Shown piece by piece: positions 43,196 through 51,598 of a stretch of DNA of 64,000 nucleotides (positions are counted from its first letter, which is position 1; every line of letters starts with the position of its first letter). The DNA is taken from contig NZ_MNPW01000014.1 of the NCBI RefSeq assembly GCF_001983175.1, forward strand, positions 62,001 through 126,000. Direction: 5' to 3'. A program made the translations under genes and the position numbers. The notes below the pieces were generated by a model. That model did no database searches. It was not told the origin of the DNA and saw nothing but the letters and a program-made list of their open reading frames with translations. Origin of the DNA: Pseudomonas cedrina subsp. cedrina. Lineage in GTDB: Bacteria > Pseudomonadota > Gammaproteobacteria > Pseudomonadales > Pseudomonadaceae.

Positions 43196-46089
43196 ACCGC
43201 CTCCCCGCCCCGATGGGCTTGCTGATCCAGCGTGACCAAGCCCTTGAGTTCAGCTTCGACGGCCAACCCTTCCAAGGCTTGCAAGGCGACAGCATCGCCA
43301 GCGCCTTGCTCGCCAACGGGCGTTTCCTGATCTCCCGTTCGTTCAAATACCACCGTCCGCGCGGCCCGCTGACCATGGCCGGCCAGGACGCCAACAGCCT
43401 GGTGCAGCTGCCTTGCGAACCCAACGTATTGGCCGATGCTCATGCGCTGACTCAAGGCCTGGCAGTGAGCGCGCAGAACGTCAACGGCTCGCTGGACAAC
43501 GACAAGGATGCCTACCTGGGCAAGTTCTCCAAGTTCATGCCGGTGGGTTTCTACTACCGCTCGTTCTACAAGCCCAAGGGCATGTGGAAAGTGTGGGAGC
43601 CGATCATCCGCAAGAAGGCCGGCCTGGGCGTGCTCGACCTGACTTTCCAGCCTGAGTACTACGACAAGGCCTATCTGTTTACCGACCTCGCGGTGATCGG
43701 CGCCGGCCCTGCGGGCTTGCAGGCGGCCCTGACCGCCGCGAAAGCCGGAGCCAAGGTGCTGCTGATCGAGCAGCAGCCGATTCTGGGCGGTTCGCTGACC
43801 TATGCGCGCTTCGATATCGCCGGCACCCGCGCCGACACCTTGCGCGGCGAGCTACTGAACGCGGTACAGCAACACGCCAATATCCGGGTGCTGACCGAGG
43901 CCACCTGCAACGCTTGGTTCACCGACAACTACCTGCCGGTGATCCAGGGGAAACGCATGTACAAGGTGCGCGCGCAGCAGTGCCTGGTGTGCAGCGGGTC
44001 GTTCGACCAACCGGTGATCTTCCGCAACAACGACCTGCCGGGGGTGATGCTGACCAGCGCCGCGCAACGCCTGATGAAACTCTACGCGGTCAAGCCCGGC
44101 AAGCGCGCGGTGGTGCTCACCGGCAACGACGACGGCTACCTCGCCGCCCTCGACCTGCACGACCAGGGTGTGGACGTGGCCGCGGTGATCGACCTGCGCC
44201 ACGCGCCGGCCGACCAAGCCCTGGCGGGCGCCCTGGCCCAGCGCAAGATCCCTTGCCTGGGCAACAGCACGGTGTTCGAGGCGTTGCATGAAAAAGGCCT
44301 GCGCCATGTCAAAGGCGTGGATGTACGTCAGATCACCGGCCAGGGCCAGGTCAGCGGCAGTGGGCAAGTGATCGACTGCGACCTGCTGTGCATGTCCGGC
44401 GGCTACATGCCGGTCTATCAACTGCTGTGCCAGGCCGGCGGCAAGCTGGCCTATGACGACTCGCGGGCGGAGTTCAGCCTCAATGGCCTGCCGCGCAATC
44501 TGGGCGTGGCCGGTTCCGTACACGGTCGGCATCAACTGGACAATGTGCTGGCGGATGCGACCAACGCCGCCGCCGACAGCCTGCGCGCCCTCGGTTTGAA
44601 CAGCGCCAGCTCGCCTGCAGCGCTGCGCAGCGAAGCCCCGGTCAACTTCAACTGGCCGATCTTCCCCCACCCCAAGGGCAAGGATTTCGTCGACTTCGAT
44701 GAAGACCTGCAAGTGGCGGACATCGTCAACGCCACCCGCATCGGCTACCGCGATGTGCAACTGGTCAAGCGCTACTCCACCGTCGGCATGGGCCCGTCCC
44801 AGGGGCGCCACTCGGCGCTGCCGACCGCACGGCTGGTGGCCTGGGCGACCCAGCGCAATATCAGTGAAACCGGTGTGACCACCGCACGGCCGCCGTTCGT
44901 GGCGGAAAAACTCGCGCATGTCGCAGGCCGTGCGTTCGACCCCTACCGACAAACGCCGATGCACACGCGGCATGTGCAAGCCGGGGCGAAGATGATGCCC
45001 GCCGGCATCTGGCAGCGCCCGGCGTACTACGGCAAGGCCCAGGACCGCGAGGCCTGCATGCAGGCCGAAGCGCTGCACGTGCGCAACAAGGTCGGGCTGA
45101 TCGACGTGTCGACCCTTGGCGGCCTCGATATACGCGGCCCGGACGCCGCCGAGTTGCTCAACCGCCTGTACACCTTTGCCTTCCTCAAGCAACCGGTGGG
45201 CCGTTCGCGTTATGCGCTGATGACCAATGAGCACGGGGTGGTGATCGACGACGGCGTGTGCGCCAGGCTGGCCGACCACCACTTCTACGTCACCGCCACC
45301 ACCAGCGGCGTCGACCGTATCTACCAGCAGATGCTCAAGTGGAACGCACAGTGGCGCCTGGACGTGGATGTGGCCAACGTTACCGCCGCGATCTGTGCGG
45401 TGAACGTGGCCGGGCCGGATTCGCGCAAGGTGCTGGAGCAGGTCTGCAGCGACCTCGACCTCAGCGCCGAGGGCTTCCCCTATCTGGGCGTGCGCCAGGG
45501 CACGGTGGCCGGGATCAAGGCGCGCTTGCTGCGGGTCGGTTTTGTCGGCGAACTGGGCTATGAAATCCACGTGCCCGCGCGCCACGGCCTGGCGCTGTGG
45601 GATGCCTTGATCGCAACCGGCAAGGCCTTTGACATCCGCCCCTTCGGCGTCGAAACCCAGCGCCTGCTGCGCCTGGAAAAAGGCCATGTGATCATCAGCC
45701 AGGACACCGACGGCATGACCCACCCGGCGGAAATCGACATGGGCTGGGCGGTCAGCCGTAACAAGCCATTCTTCGTCGGTCGCCGCTCGGTGGACATCCT
45801 CGAAGCCCAGCCACTCAAGCGCAAACTGGTCGGCTTCACCTTGCCCAAGGGCAGCCTGCAACCGTTGGAAGGCCATCTGGTACTCAACGGCCCCGATATC
45901 AGCGGCAACGTCACCTCCTGCGAATATTCCAGCCAATTGGGCCGGATCATCGGCCTGGCCTACGCCGGGATCGACCAGAGCACGCCGGGGCAACGCATTC
46001 CCATTCGCGTCGAGGGCGGCATTGTCGTCCAGGCCCAGGTGGTGCAGTTGCCATTCTTCGACCCTACCAACCAACGCCAGGAGGGTTAA
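43192..46089 (+). CDS. mgdC: N-methylglutamate dehydrogenase subunit C (sarcosine oxidase alpha-like)
   Basis: A 965-residue multi-domain subunit from ATG 43192, which follows AAGGAG and overlaps mgdB by ATGA. Order: an N-terminal 2Fe-2S-ferredoxin-like fold (FSFDGQPFQGLQGDSIASALLANG), a dinucleotide-binding domain (DLAVIGAGPAGLQAALTAAKAGAKVLLIEQ near 165-195), and a C-terminal GcvT/aminomethyltransferase domain (about 590-965) that binds tetrahydrofolate. The last domain traps the one-carbon unit as methylene-THF, feeding FolD. Length matches SoxA/MgdC proteins. Confidence 0.85.
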   Translation: MNRLPAPMGLLIQRDQALEFSFDGQPFQGLQGDSIASALLANGRFLISRSFKYHRPRGPLTMAGQDANSLVQLPCEPNVLADAHALTQGLAVSAQNVNGSLDNDKDAYLGKFSKFMPVGFYYRSFYKPKGMWKVWEPIIRKKAGLGVLDLTFQPEYYDKAYLFTDLAVIGAGPAGLQAALTAAKAGAKVLLIEQQPILGGSLTYARFDIAGTRADTLRGELLNAVQQHANIRVLTEATCNAWFTDNYLPVIQGKRMYKVRAQQCLVCSGSFDQPVIFRNNDLPGVMLTSAAQRLMKLYAVKPGKRAVVLTGNDDGYLAALDLHDQGVDVAAVIDLRHAPADQALAGALAQRKIPCLGNSTVFEALHEKGLRHVKGVDVRQITGQGQVSGSGQVIDCDLLCMSGGYMPVYQLLCQAGGKLAYDDSRAEFSLNGLPRNLGVAGSVHGRHQLDNVLADATNAAADSLRALGLNSASSPAALRSEAPVNFNWPIFPHPKGKDFVDFDEDLQVADIVNATRIGYRDVQLVKRYSTVGMGPSQGRHSALPTARLVAWATQRNISETGVTTARPPFVAEKLAHVAGRAFDPYRQTPMHTRHVQAGAKMMPAGIWQRPAYYGKAQDREACMQAEALHVRNKVGLIDVSTLGGLDIRGPDAAELLNRLYTFAFLKQPVGRSRYALMTNEHGVVIDDGVCARLADHHFYVTATTSGVDRIYQQMLKWNAQWRLDVDVANVTAAICAVNVAGPDSRKVLEQVCSDLDLSAEGFPYLGVRQGTVAGIKARLLRVGFVGELGYEIHVPARHGLALWDALIATGKAFDIRPFGVETQRLLRLEKGHVIISQDTDGMTHPAEIDMGWAVSRNKPFFVGRRSVDILEAQPLKRKLVGFTLPKGSLQPLEGHLVLNGPDISGNVTSCEYSSQLGRIIGLAYAGIDQSTPGQRIPIRVEGGIVVQAQVVQLPFFDPTNQRQEG

Positions 46090-46092
46090 GCC

Positions 46093-46653
46093 ATGACCCG
46101 TCTGAAAGACCACGACTTGATCACACCCTGCCGCCTGATCGACCAGACCGCCCTGCCCCGGGTCGGCTTTCGCGGCACGCAAAGCGCCGAGTACCTCGGC
46201 GCGCGCGGGTTCAGCCTGCCGGGCGCGCCCAACCAGGCAACCGCGCAGGCCGATGGCAGCTGGGTAGCGCGCCTGTCACAGAGCGAATACCTGTTGCTGG
46301 GCAGCCCCACGGACCAAGGCCAACGCATCGCCGATGAAGAAGCGCGCTGGGAACTGGGCCCCCTTGCCAACTACTTGCTGCCGCGCCAGGACAGCCACGC
46401 GTGTGTGCTGCTCAGTGGTGGTGTGATCAGTCAGGTGATGGCCAAGCTGTGTGGCGTCGACTTAAGCCACCCGGCCTTTAAGCCGGGCGCAGTGGCACAG
46501 ACCTCGGTGGCCCGCACCAACGCGATCGTCATCCACACGGGAAGCGCTGAAGCGCCGGCGTTTCATATCCTGTGGGATCGCGCTTCGAAGGAATATTTTG
46601 AAGGTGCATTGCTGGATGCATTGAAGGAGTTTGGCGGAGATAGCCTGGCTTGA
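46093..46653 (+). CDS. mgdD: N-methylglutamate dehydrogenase subunit D (sarcosine oxidase gamma-like)
   Basis: A 186-residue SoxG-like subunit, three bases after mgdC. It shows the family pattern VGFRGTQSAEYLGARGFSLPGAPNQ, QSEYLLLGSP, SHACVLLSGGVISQVMAKLCGVDL and ARTNAIVIH. It lies at the interface of the heterotetramer and folds like a folate-binding YgfZ/GcvT fragment. It is the last gene of the purU-folD-mgdABCD operon; a REP pair follows at 46673. Confidence 0.82.
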   Translation: MTRLKDHDLITPCRLIDQTALPRVGFRGTQSAEYLGARGFSLPGAPNQATAQADGSWVARLSQSEYLLLGSPTDQGQRIADEEARWELGPLANYLLPRQDSHACVLLSGGVISQVMAKLCGVDLSHPAFKPGAVAQTSVARTNAIVIHTGSAEAPAFHILWDRASKEYFEGALLDALKEFGGDSLA

Positions 46654-46672
46654 AGTCGATCGAGGTCAAACC

Positions 46673-46762
46673 TGTGGGAGCGGGCTTGCTCGCGAAAGCG
46701 GTCTGTCAGTGATAGATAAATTGACTGAGCCACCGCTTTCGCGAGCAAGCCCGCTCCCACAC
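46673..46762. repeat. REP inverted pair (GTGGGAGCGGGCTTGCTCGCG type)
   Basis: TGTGGGAGCGGGCTTGCTCG at 46673 recurs inverted, ending near 46762. It lies between the convergent mgdD and NCS1 genes. Confidence 0.85.
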
Positions 46763-46783
46763 TGGATAGCGCATAAGCCAGGA

Positions 46784-48190
46784 TCAGTCGGTGTAACCCA
46801 AGCGCGCCGCCCTGCTCCTCTGGGTGTGTTGACGTGTCGCCAGGCAGTAATACAACGGACACGTCACCACCAACCCCACCAGCCACGACAGGTCCGCGCC
46901 TTCCACCAGGTTGGCCCACGGCCCCACATACAACGATGTATTGGCAAACGGCAGTTGCACGATGATCCCGATGAAATACGCCACGATCGCATGCAGGTTA
47001 AACCGCCCGTACACCCCGCCATCCGCCTGGAAAATCGAGGCAATGTCATACACCCCGCGCTTGATGACGTAGAAATCGATCAGGTTGATCGAGGCCCACG
47101 GCACCAGCACCAGCAACAGCGCAAGAATCAACCCGATGAATTGCGCGATGAAGTCCGCCGATGCGCCCAGCGCCACCAAGCAGCAACCCGTGAGGATCAC
47201 GCCCGACAGCACCACGCGCACCTTGATACTGGGGGTCCAGCGGCTGGCGAAGGTCTGGATCGAGGTGATGATCGAGAGCACCGCGCCGTACAGGTTCAGG
47301 GCGTTGTGGCTGATGATATTGAGCAAAAACAGCACCATCAGGATCGGCCCCAGCGCGCCGGTGGCTTGTTTGACCGCCATCATGGCTTCGGTGCCTTCCG
47401 GTGTCGCCAGCGCCGCCACCAAGCCGAAGGCGAACGACAGGATGGTGCCCAGGGTTGCGCCCAGGTAGGTGGCGACAAACGGCCGGGTGATGCCGATGTC
47501 CGCCGGCAGGTAGCGCGAATAGTCACTGGTGTAGGGCGAGAAACTGATCTGCCAGATCACCCCCAGCGACACCGTGGCCAGCCAGCCGGCGGCGTTGAAG
47601 CCGCCGCGGGTGAGAAAGTCCGCCGGCAGCTCATGGGCAAAGATATAGACAAAACCGGCGAGCAACGCGCTGCCCATCACCCAGGTGCCGATGCGGTTCA
47701 AGGTATGGATAAAGCGGTAGCCGATCACGCCGATGGCCGTGGCGCTGAGGGCGCCGATCAGGATGCTCGCCGGCACCGGCATCGAGGGCACGATACCGAC
47801 GATGGATTTGCCGGCCAGCACGATATTGGAAATGAAAAAGCCGACGTAGATCAACGCCGCGAAAAACACGATCAGCAGCGCGCCGTAGCGCCCGAACTGG
47901 CCGCGACTCTGCACCATCTGCGGGATGCCCATGCGTGGGCCCTGGGCCGAGGCAAGGGCAATCACCACACCGCCAAGCAGATGCCCGAGGGCAATCGCCA
48001 GCAGCCCCCACATCAGGTTGAGGTGAAACACCTGGGCCACCATCGCGCCGGTGACGATGGGCAGCGGCGCGATATTGGTACTGAACCACAACGTGAACAG
48101 GTCGCGGGCCTTCCCGTGGCGCTCTGCGAGGGGGACGTAATCGACCGTGTGATGCTCGATCAGGGGGTCTTGCCGGGACATCTGAGGCAT
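46784..48190 (-). CDS. NCS1-family permease (cytosine/purine/hydantoin type)
   Basis: A 468-residue, 12-helix permease. ATG 48190 is preferred; the frame extends to a TTG at 48235 without a good ribosome site. Family marks are IEHHTVDYVPLAERHGKARDLFTLWFSTNIAPLPIVTGAMV at the N-terminus, MGIPQMVQSRGQFGRYGALL, and SFSPYTSDYSRYLP. NCS1 proteins import nucleobases, hydantoins, allantoin or related heterocycles with Na+ or H+. Operator site D lies 84 bases upstream, placing it in the flavin regulon and suggesting a nitrogen heterocycle as substrate. Confidence 0.87.
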   Translation of the reverse strand: MPQMSRQDPLIEHHTVDYVPLAERHGKARDLFTLWFSTNIAPLPIVTGAMVAQVFHLNLMWGLLAIALGHLLGGVVIALASAQGPRMGIPQMVQSRGQFGRYGALLIVFFAALIYVGFFISNIVLAGKSIVGIVPSMPVPASILIGALSATAIGVIGYRFIHTLNRIGTWVMGSALLAGFVYIFAHELPADFLTRGGFNAAGWLATVSLGVIWQISFSPYTSDYSRYLPADIGITRPFVATYLGATLGTILSFAFGLVAALATPEGTEAMMAVKQATGALGPILMVLFLLNIISHNALNLYGAVLSIITSIQTFASRWTPSIKVRVVLSGVILTGCCLVALGASADFIAQFIGLILALLLVLVPWASINLIDFYVIKRGVYDIASIFQADGGVYGRFNLHAIVAYFIGIIVQLPFANTSLYVGPWANLVEGADLSWLVGLVVTCPLYYCLATRQHTQRSRAARLGYTD

Positions 48191-48273
48191 AGGAATAACT
48201 CGCGTTTGTCTGATCTTATAGTTGTTTGACGCCAACCGAGGGCGCTCTACGGCTGCCCCTCAGATGAACACCA

Positions 48274-48288
48274 TATTATGGTATTCCA
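48274..48288. promoter_or_regulatory. Operator site D of the flavin regulon
   Basis: TATTATGGTATTCCA, differing from site A only in one core base (GTATTC for GTATAC) and matching the inverse of site C. It is 84 bases before the NCS1 start, in a 307-base divergent gap that holds sites D and E, one hairpin and no gene. Confidence 0.65.
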
Positions 48289-48370
48289 ACATTTTAACAA
48301 GGCTGATCCGCTGTTTTTGCCCGCTCCTGATACGGTGATCCAGGCCCTGAAAAGCGTCTAAACCGGGTAA

Positions 48371-48393
48371 AAAACCCCGTACTAGAGGGTTTT
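48371..48393 (+). terminator. Terminator-like hairpin inside the divergent NCS1/flavin-reductase gap
   Basis: AAAACCC at 48371-48377 pairs with GGGTTTT at 48387-48393 around a nine-base loop, ending in Us on the plus strand. It sits upstream of site E and the flavin reductase promoter, where it could insulate the two promoters or end a short transcript. Confidence 0.35.
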
Positions 48394-48435
48394 AATACGC
48401 TTATCGCCCATTCAAAAAAGCTCTTGCAACTCCTG

Positions 48436-48450
48436 TATTACGGTATACCA
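48436..48450. promoter_or_regulatory. Operator site E of the flavin regulon
   Basis: TATTACGGTATACCA, one base different from site A, 47 bases before the second flavin reductase start. A possible -10 box TATAAA follows at 48458-48463, so a bound repressor would block the promoter. Confidence 0.7.
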
Positions 48451-48497
48451 TCAGACCTATAAATTTAAAAAACCGCTTCATAGCAGAGGACCATCCC

Positions 48498-48983
48498 ATG
48501 ATCGATGCCGCCATCTACAAACAAGTGATGGGTTCGTTTCCGTCCGGGGTCACCGTGATCACCACGCTCGATGACGACGGGCAAATCGTCGGCCTCACGG
48601 CGAGTGCGTTCAGCTCGCTGTCCATGGACCCGGCCCTGGTGCTCTTCTGCCCCAACTACAGCTCTGACTCCTACCCCGTACTGATCAAGAACAAGCGCTT
48701 CGCCATCCATGTGTTGTCCGGCGGGCAGCAAAGCGAAGCCTACGCCTTTGCGCGCAAAGGCAAGGACAAGGCCCAAGGCATCGAGTGGACCCTGAGTACA
48801 TTGGGCAATCCGATCCTGGCCAATGCCACGGCCGTCATTGAATGCGAGCTGTGGCGCGAATACGAAGGCGGCGACCACGCCATCATGGTTGGCTCGGTCA
48901 AGAACCTGATCGTGCCGGCGCAGTCGGATGGGCCCCTGGTGTATTGCCACGGCAAAATGGGTACCCTGCCGGTGCCTGCCTGA
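48498..48983 (+). CDS. Flavin reductase family protein (copy 2)
   Basis: A 161-residue flavin reductase of exactly the same length as the one at 24464, with nearly the same motifs: SFPSGVTVITT, GLTASAFSSLSMDPALVLFCPN, FAIHVLSGGQ, and ECELWREYEGGDHAI. It precedes the luciferase-like monooxygenase by 56 bases and is the obvious supplier of reduced FMN to it. The duplication and shared operator suggest the two arms of the regulon arose or are used together. Confidence 0.9.
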   Translation: MIDAAIYKQVMGSFPSGVTVITTLDDDGQIVGLTASAFSSLSMDPALVLFCPNYSSDSYPVLIKNKRFAIHVLSGGQQSEAYAFARKGKDKAQGIEWTLSTLGNPILANATAVIECELWREYEGGDHAIMVGSVKNLIVPAQSDGPLVYCHGKMGTLPVPA

Positions 48984-49039
48984 CACCCCGCCGAACCTGT
49001 TTTTTTGCGGAAAATAACAATAGATCCGAGGTAAGCGTC

Positions 49040-50083
49040 ATGAAATTTTCGCTGTTCGTACACATGGAACGCTGGGATGAAAGCATCAGCCACCGTCAGT
49101 TGTTCGAAGACTTGACCGAACTGACCCTGATGGCCGAAGCCGGTGGCTTCAGCACCGTGTGGATTGGCGAACACCACGCGATGGAATACACCATATCGCC
49201 AAGCCCGATGCCGCTGCTGGCTTACCTGGCAGCCAAAACCACCACTATTCATTTGGGCGCCGGCACCATCATCGCGCCGTTCTGGCACCCGCTGCGGGTG
49301 GCGGGCGAATGCGCGTTGCTCGACGTGATCAGCAACGGGCGCATGGAAGTGGGCCTGGCCCGTGGCGCTTACCAGGTCGAATTCGACCGCATGGCCGGCG
49401 GCATGCCCGCCTCGAGCGGCGGCCAGGCCTTGCGTGAAATGGTGCCGGTGGTACGCGCCCTGTGGAAAGGCGACTACGCCCACGACGGCGACATCTGGAA
49501 ATTCCCGACCTCCACCAGCGTGCCCAAGCCGATCCAGCAGCCCAGCCCGCCGATGTGGATCGCCGCCCGCGACCCCGACTCGCACAATTTCGCAGTGGCC
49601 AATGGCTGCAACGTAATGGTCACGCCGCTGATGAAGGGCGACGAAGAAGTCCTGGACCTCAAGAACAAGTTCCAGGCCGCCCTGGACAACAACCCTGGCG
49701 TGCCGCGCCCGCAATTGATGGTGCTGCGTCACACCCATGTGCACGCCGCTGATGACCCGCAAGGCTGGGAAGTCGGGGCCAAGGCGATCTCGAAGTTCTA
49801 TCGCACCTTCGATGCCTGGTTCGGCAACAAGAGCGTGCCGGTCAACGGCTTCCTTGAGCCAAGCCCGGAAGAGAAGTTCGCCGCACGCCCAGAGTTCGAA
49901 CTGGAAAGCCTGCATAAAACCGCGATGATCGGCACCGCAGAAGAGATCATCCCGCGCATCCGCTACTACCAGGAACTGGGCGTGGATGAGTTCAGCTTCT
50001 GGTGCGACAACAGCCTGCCCCATGCCGAGAAGAAGAAGTCCCTGGCACTGTTTATCGAGCAGGTAGTGCCGGCGTTTCGTTGA
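49040..50083 (+). CDS. Luciferase-like (LLM class) flavin-dependent monooxygenase
   Basis: A 347-residue TIM-barrel monooxygenase from ATG 49040 after GAGG; the longer open frame overlaps the flavin reductase and is rejected. Family marks are FEDLTELTLMAEAGGFSTVWIGEHHAMEY, LGAGTIIAPFWHPLRVAGECALLDVISNGRMEVGLARG, and PPMWIAARDPDSHNFAVANGCNVMVTPLM. It uses reduced FMN from a partner reductase and oxygen to oxidise a substrate; relatives cleave C-N, C-S or ring amide bonds (RutA, EDTA/NTA monooxygenase, SsuD). Substrate unknown. Confidence 0.88.
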   Translation: MKFSLFVHMERWDESISHRQLFEDLTELTLMAEAGGFSTVWIGEHHAMEYTISPSPMPLLAYLAAKTTTIHLGAGTIIAPFWHPLRVAGECALLDVISNGRMEVGLARGAYQVEFDRMAGGMPASSGGQALREMVPVVRALWKGDYAHDGDIWKFPTSTSVPKPIQQPSPPMWIAARDPDSHNFAVANGCNVMVTPLMKGDEEVLDLKNKFQAALDNNPGVPRPQLMVLRHTHVHAADDPQGWEVGAKAISKFYRTFDAWFGNKSVPVNGFLEPSPEEKFAARPEFELESLHKTAMIGTAEEIIPRIRYYQELGVDEFSFWCDNSLPHAEKKKSLALFIEQVVPAFR

Positions 50084-50086
50084 CCG

Positions 50087-50125
50087 CTTGCAGGCGTCGC
50101 ATCAAACCGCTGCGACGCCTGCAAG
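50087..50125. terminator. Bidirectional terminator between the monooxygenase and Nramp genes
   Basis: CTTGCAGGCGTCGCA at 50087-50101 pairs perfectly over 15 bp with TGCGACGCCTGCAAG at 50111-50125, loop of nine. It starts four bases after the monooxygenase stop and lies nine bases before the convergent gene's stop. Confidence 0.8.
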
Positions 50126-50134
50126 CCGGGGCTA

Positions 50135-51436
50135 TCATTTGAACAGTTCGACACCCAACTGGAACGCGACCCACAGCGCCAGTCCCGTGGCGAAGAGCAA
50201 CGCAATGTTCTCGAACAGGTTATTGCGGTACTCCTTGCCGAGCAGCGACTTCTGGTTGGACATGATCAGCAAGCCGAGGGAAATCACCGGCAGGCCAATG
50301 ATGTTCAACGCGCTGACGCCGATGGTCAGGGTGACGAAGTCCGGCATGCCCGGCAGCGACCAGATCAGGGGTGTTACCAGGATGAACAGCATGAACCACT
50401 TGTGCATCGGGTCATGGTGGAACTCTTTGCCGTAGCGCTTCCGGCGTCCGGGCCGCACGTGCTGGAACGCATCGGTGATCAGCATCGGGAAGGCCGTGGT
50501 CTTGCCCGAGATGCTGGCAAACAGCGTCGCGAACACACCGATAAAGAAGATGTACCAGCCGATCGGGCCGAAGAAGATTTCCAGCGCCTTGCCCAGGTCG
50601 CCCAAGGTCTTCACTTCGATGCCGTTGGGCCGCAGGATCTCGGCGCCGACAATCCAGATCGCCAGGTTGATCACGATGCCGATGAACACCGCGAACAACA
50701 GGTCGTTACGCTGGATACGCTTGTGCTGCGGGCCGATCCAGCCTTTCTGGCGCATCACGTAGGGGTGCACGAAGTTGGCGATCGAACCCGCCACCGCGCC
50801 GATCACCGACACCGCCACCAGCAACGCGCCATGTACGCCTTCATCCGGCGGAATGCTGAAACCGATCGTGCCTCGGACAATGCCCGCCATATCCGGCCCG
50901 GACATCACCGCCAACGCAATGAACGCCAGGGTCATGATCGCAAGCAGGCCTTTCATCACGCCTTCGATCATCGAATAGATATTGCGCCCTACCAGCAGCC
51001 ATACCGCCAGCACCACGGCGACCGAGCACAGCAGCGCATAATCGGTCTTGAACAGCATGGCCAGCGCTTCACCCGCGCCCTTGATCATGTAGGCATTCAT
51101 CAAATGCCCCATCAGCAGCGCGTACACCAGCAGGAACCAGGCGAAAAACGGATTCAGCTGGGCATAGCCCTGAAGGATCGTCATGCCTTGGTTATTGCAC
51201 AGCTGGAACCGCGCAATGATGTTGACGATCAGGTACCTGAGCAGCAGCGATACGGCGAGCACCCACATCATGGCGTAGCCGTAGTTGGCGCCGGCAACGG
51301 AGGAGGTAATCAGATCGCCTGCGCCCAGCCAGGACAATACGGCGATGACGCCTGGGCCAAGCAGCTTTAGAAGTCGTACAACATGGCCGGGCGCAGGCGC
51401 CACAGCCTTGCCTTCGACGGAAGGAAAACCGGTCAT
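50135..51436 (-). CDS. Nramp-family membrane transporter lacking the canonical metal-site motifs
   Basis: A 433-residue, 11-helix Nramp-fold protein with the start GPGVIAVLSWLGAGDLITSS. Classical Nramps have DPGN in helix 1 and MPH in helix 6; here the corresponding positions read GAGD (38-41) and GSI (in GAVAGSIANFVHP). The Mn/Fe-binding Asp, Asn and Met are therefore missing, so transport of Mn2+ or Fe2+ by the usual mechanism is doubtful. It may carry Mg2+, another ion, or an organic solute. It is next to a tetritol operon but on its own transcript; GGAGAC precedes the start. Confidence 0.78.
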   Translation of the reverse strand: MTGFPSVEGKAVAPAPGHVVRLLKLLGPGVIAVLSWLGAGDLITSSVAGANYGYAMMWVLAVSLLLRYLIVNIIARFQLCNNQGMTILQGYAQLNPFFAWFLLVYALLMGHLMNAYMIKGAGEALAMLFKTDYALLCSVAVVLAVWLLVGRNIYSMIEGVMKGLLAIMTLAFIALAVMSGPDMAGIVRGTIGFSIPPDEGVHGALLVAVSVIGAVAGSIANFVHPYVMRQKGWIGPQHKRIQRNDLLFAVFIGIVINLAIWIVGAEILRPNGIEVKTLGDLGKALEIFFGPIGWYIFFIGVFATLFASISGKTTAFPMLITDAFQHVRPGRRKRYGKEFHHDPMHKWFMLFILVTPLIWSLPGMPDFVTLTIGVSALNIIGLPVISLGLLIMSNQKSLLGKEYRNNLFENIALLFATGLALWVAFQLGVELFK

Positions 51437-51576
51437 AGTGGGAAGTCTCCGTTATTTTTTTTGTGAGAGCCCAGCTAGTCGAACACAGTTGATACGACGT
51501 CGTACAACCGTAGAGAAGAGATAAGTATTAATAAATGTTTCTGTGCCGACGCTGAGTCGCCAGTAGTTGTTGTGGC

Positions 51577-51598
51577 GAGCGCTTCACGAGCGCTTCAC
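51577..51598. repeat. Tandem 11-base repeat across the rpiB stop
   Basis: GAGCGCTTCAC is repeated twice head to tail at 51577-51587 and 51588-51598, covering the rpiB stop codon. The other 140 bases of the 51437-51594 gap hold nothing I recognise. Confidence 0.6.

Noticed and set aside
41641..46653. Heterotetrameric sarcosine oxidase soxBDAG
   Set aside because: The subunits are homologous, but direct linkage to gmaS and mgsABC and the altered delta-subunit zinc motif favour N-methylglutamate dehydrogenase. Not fully excluded.
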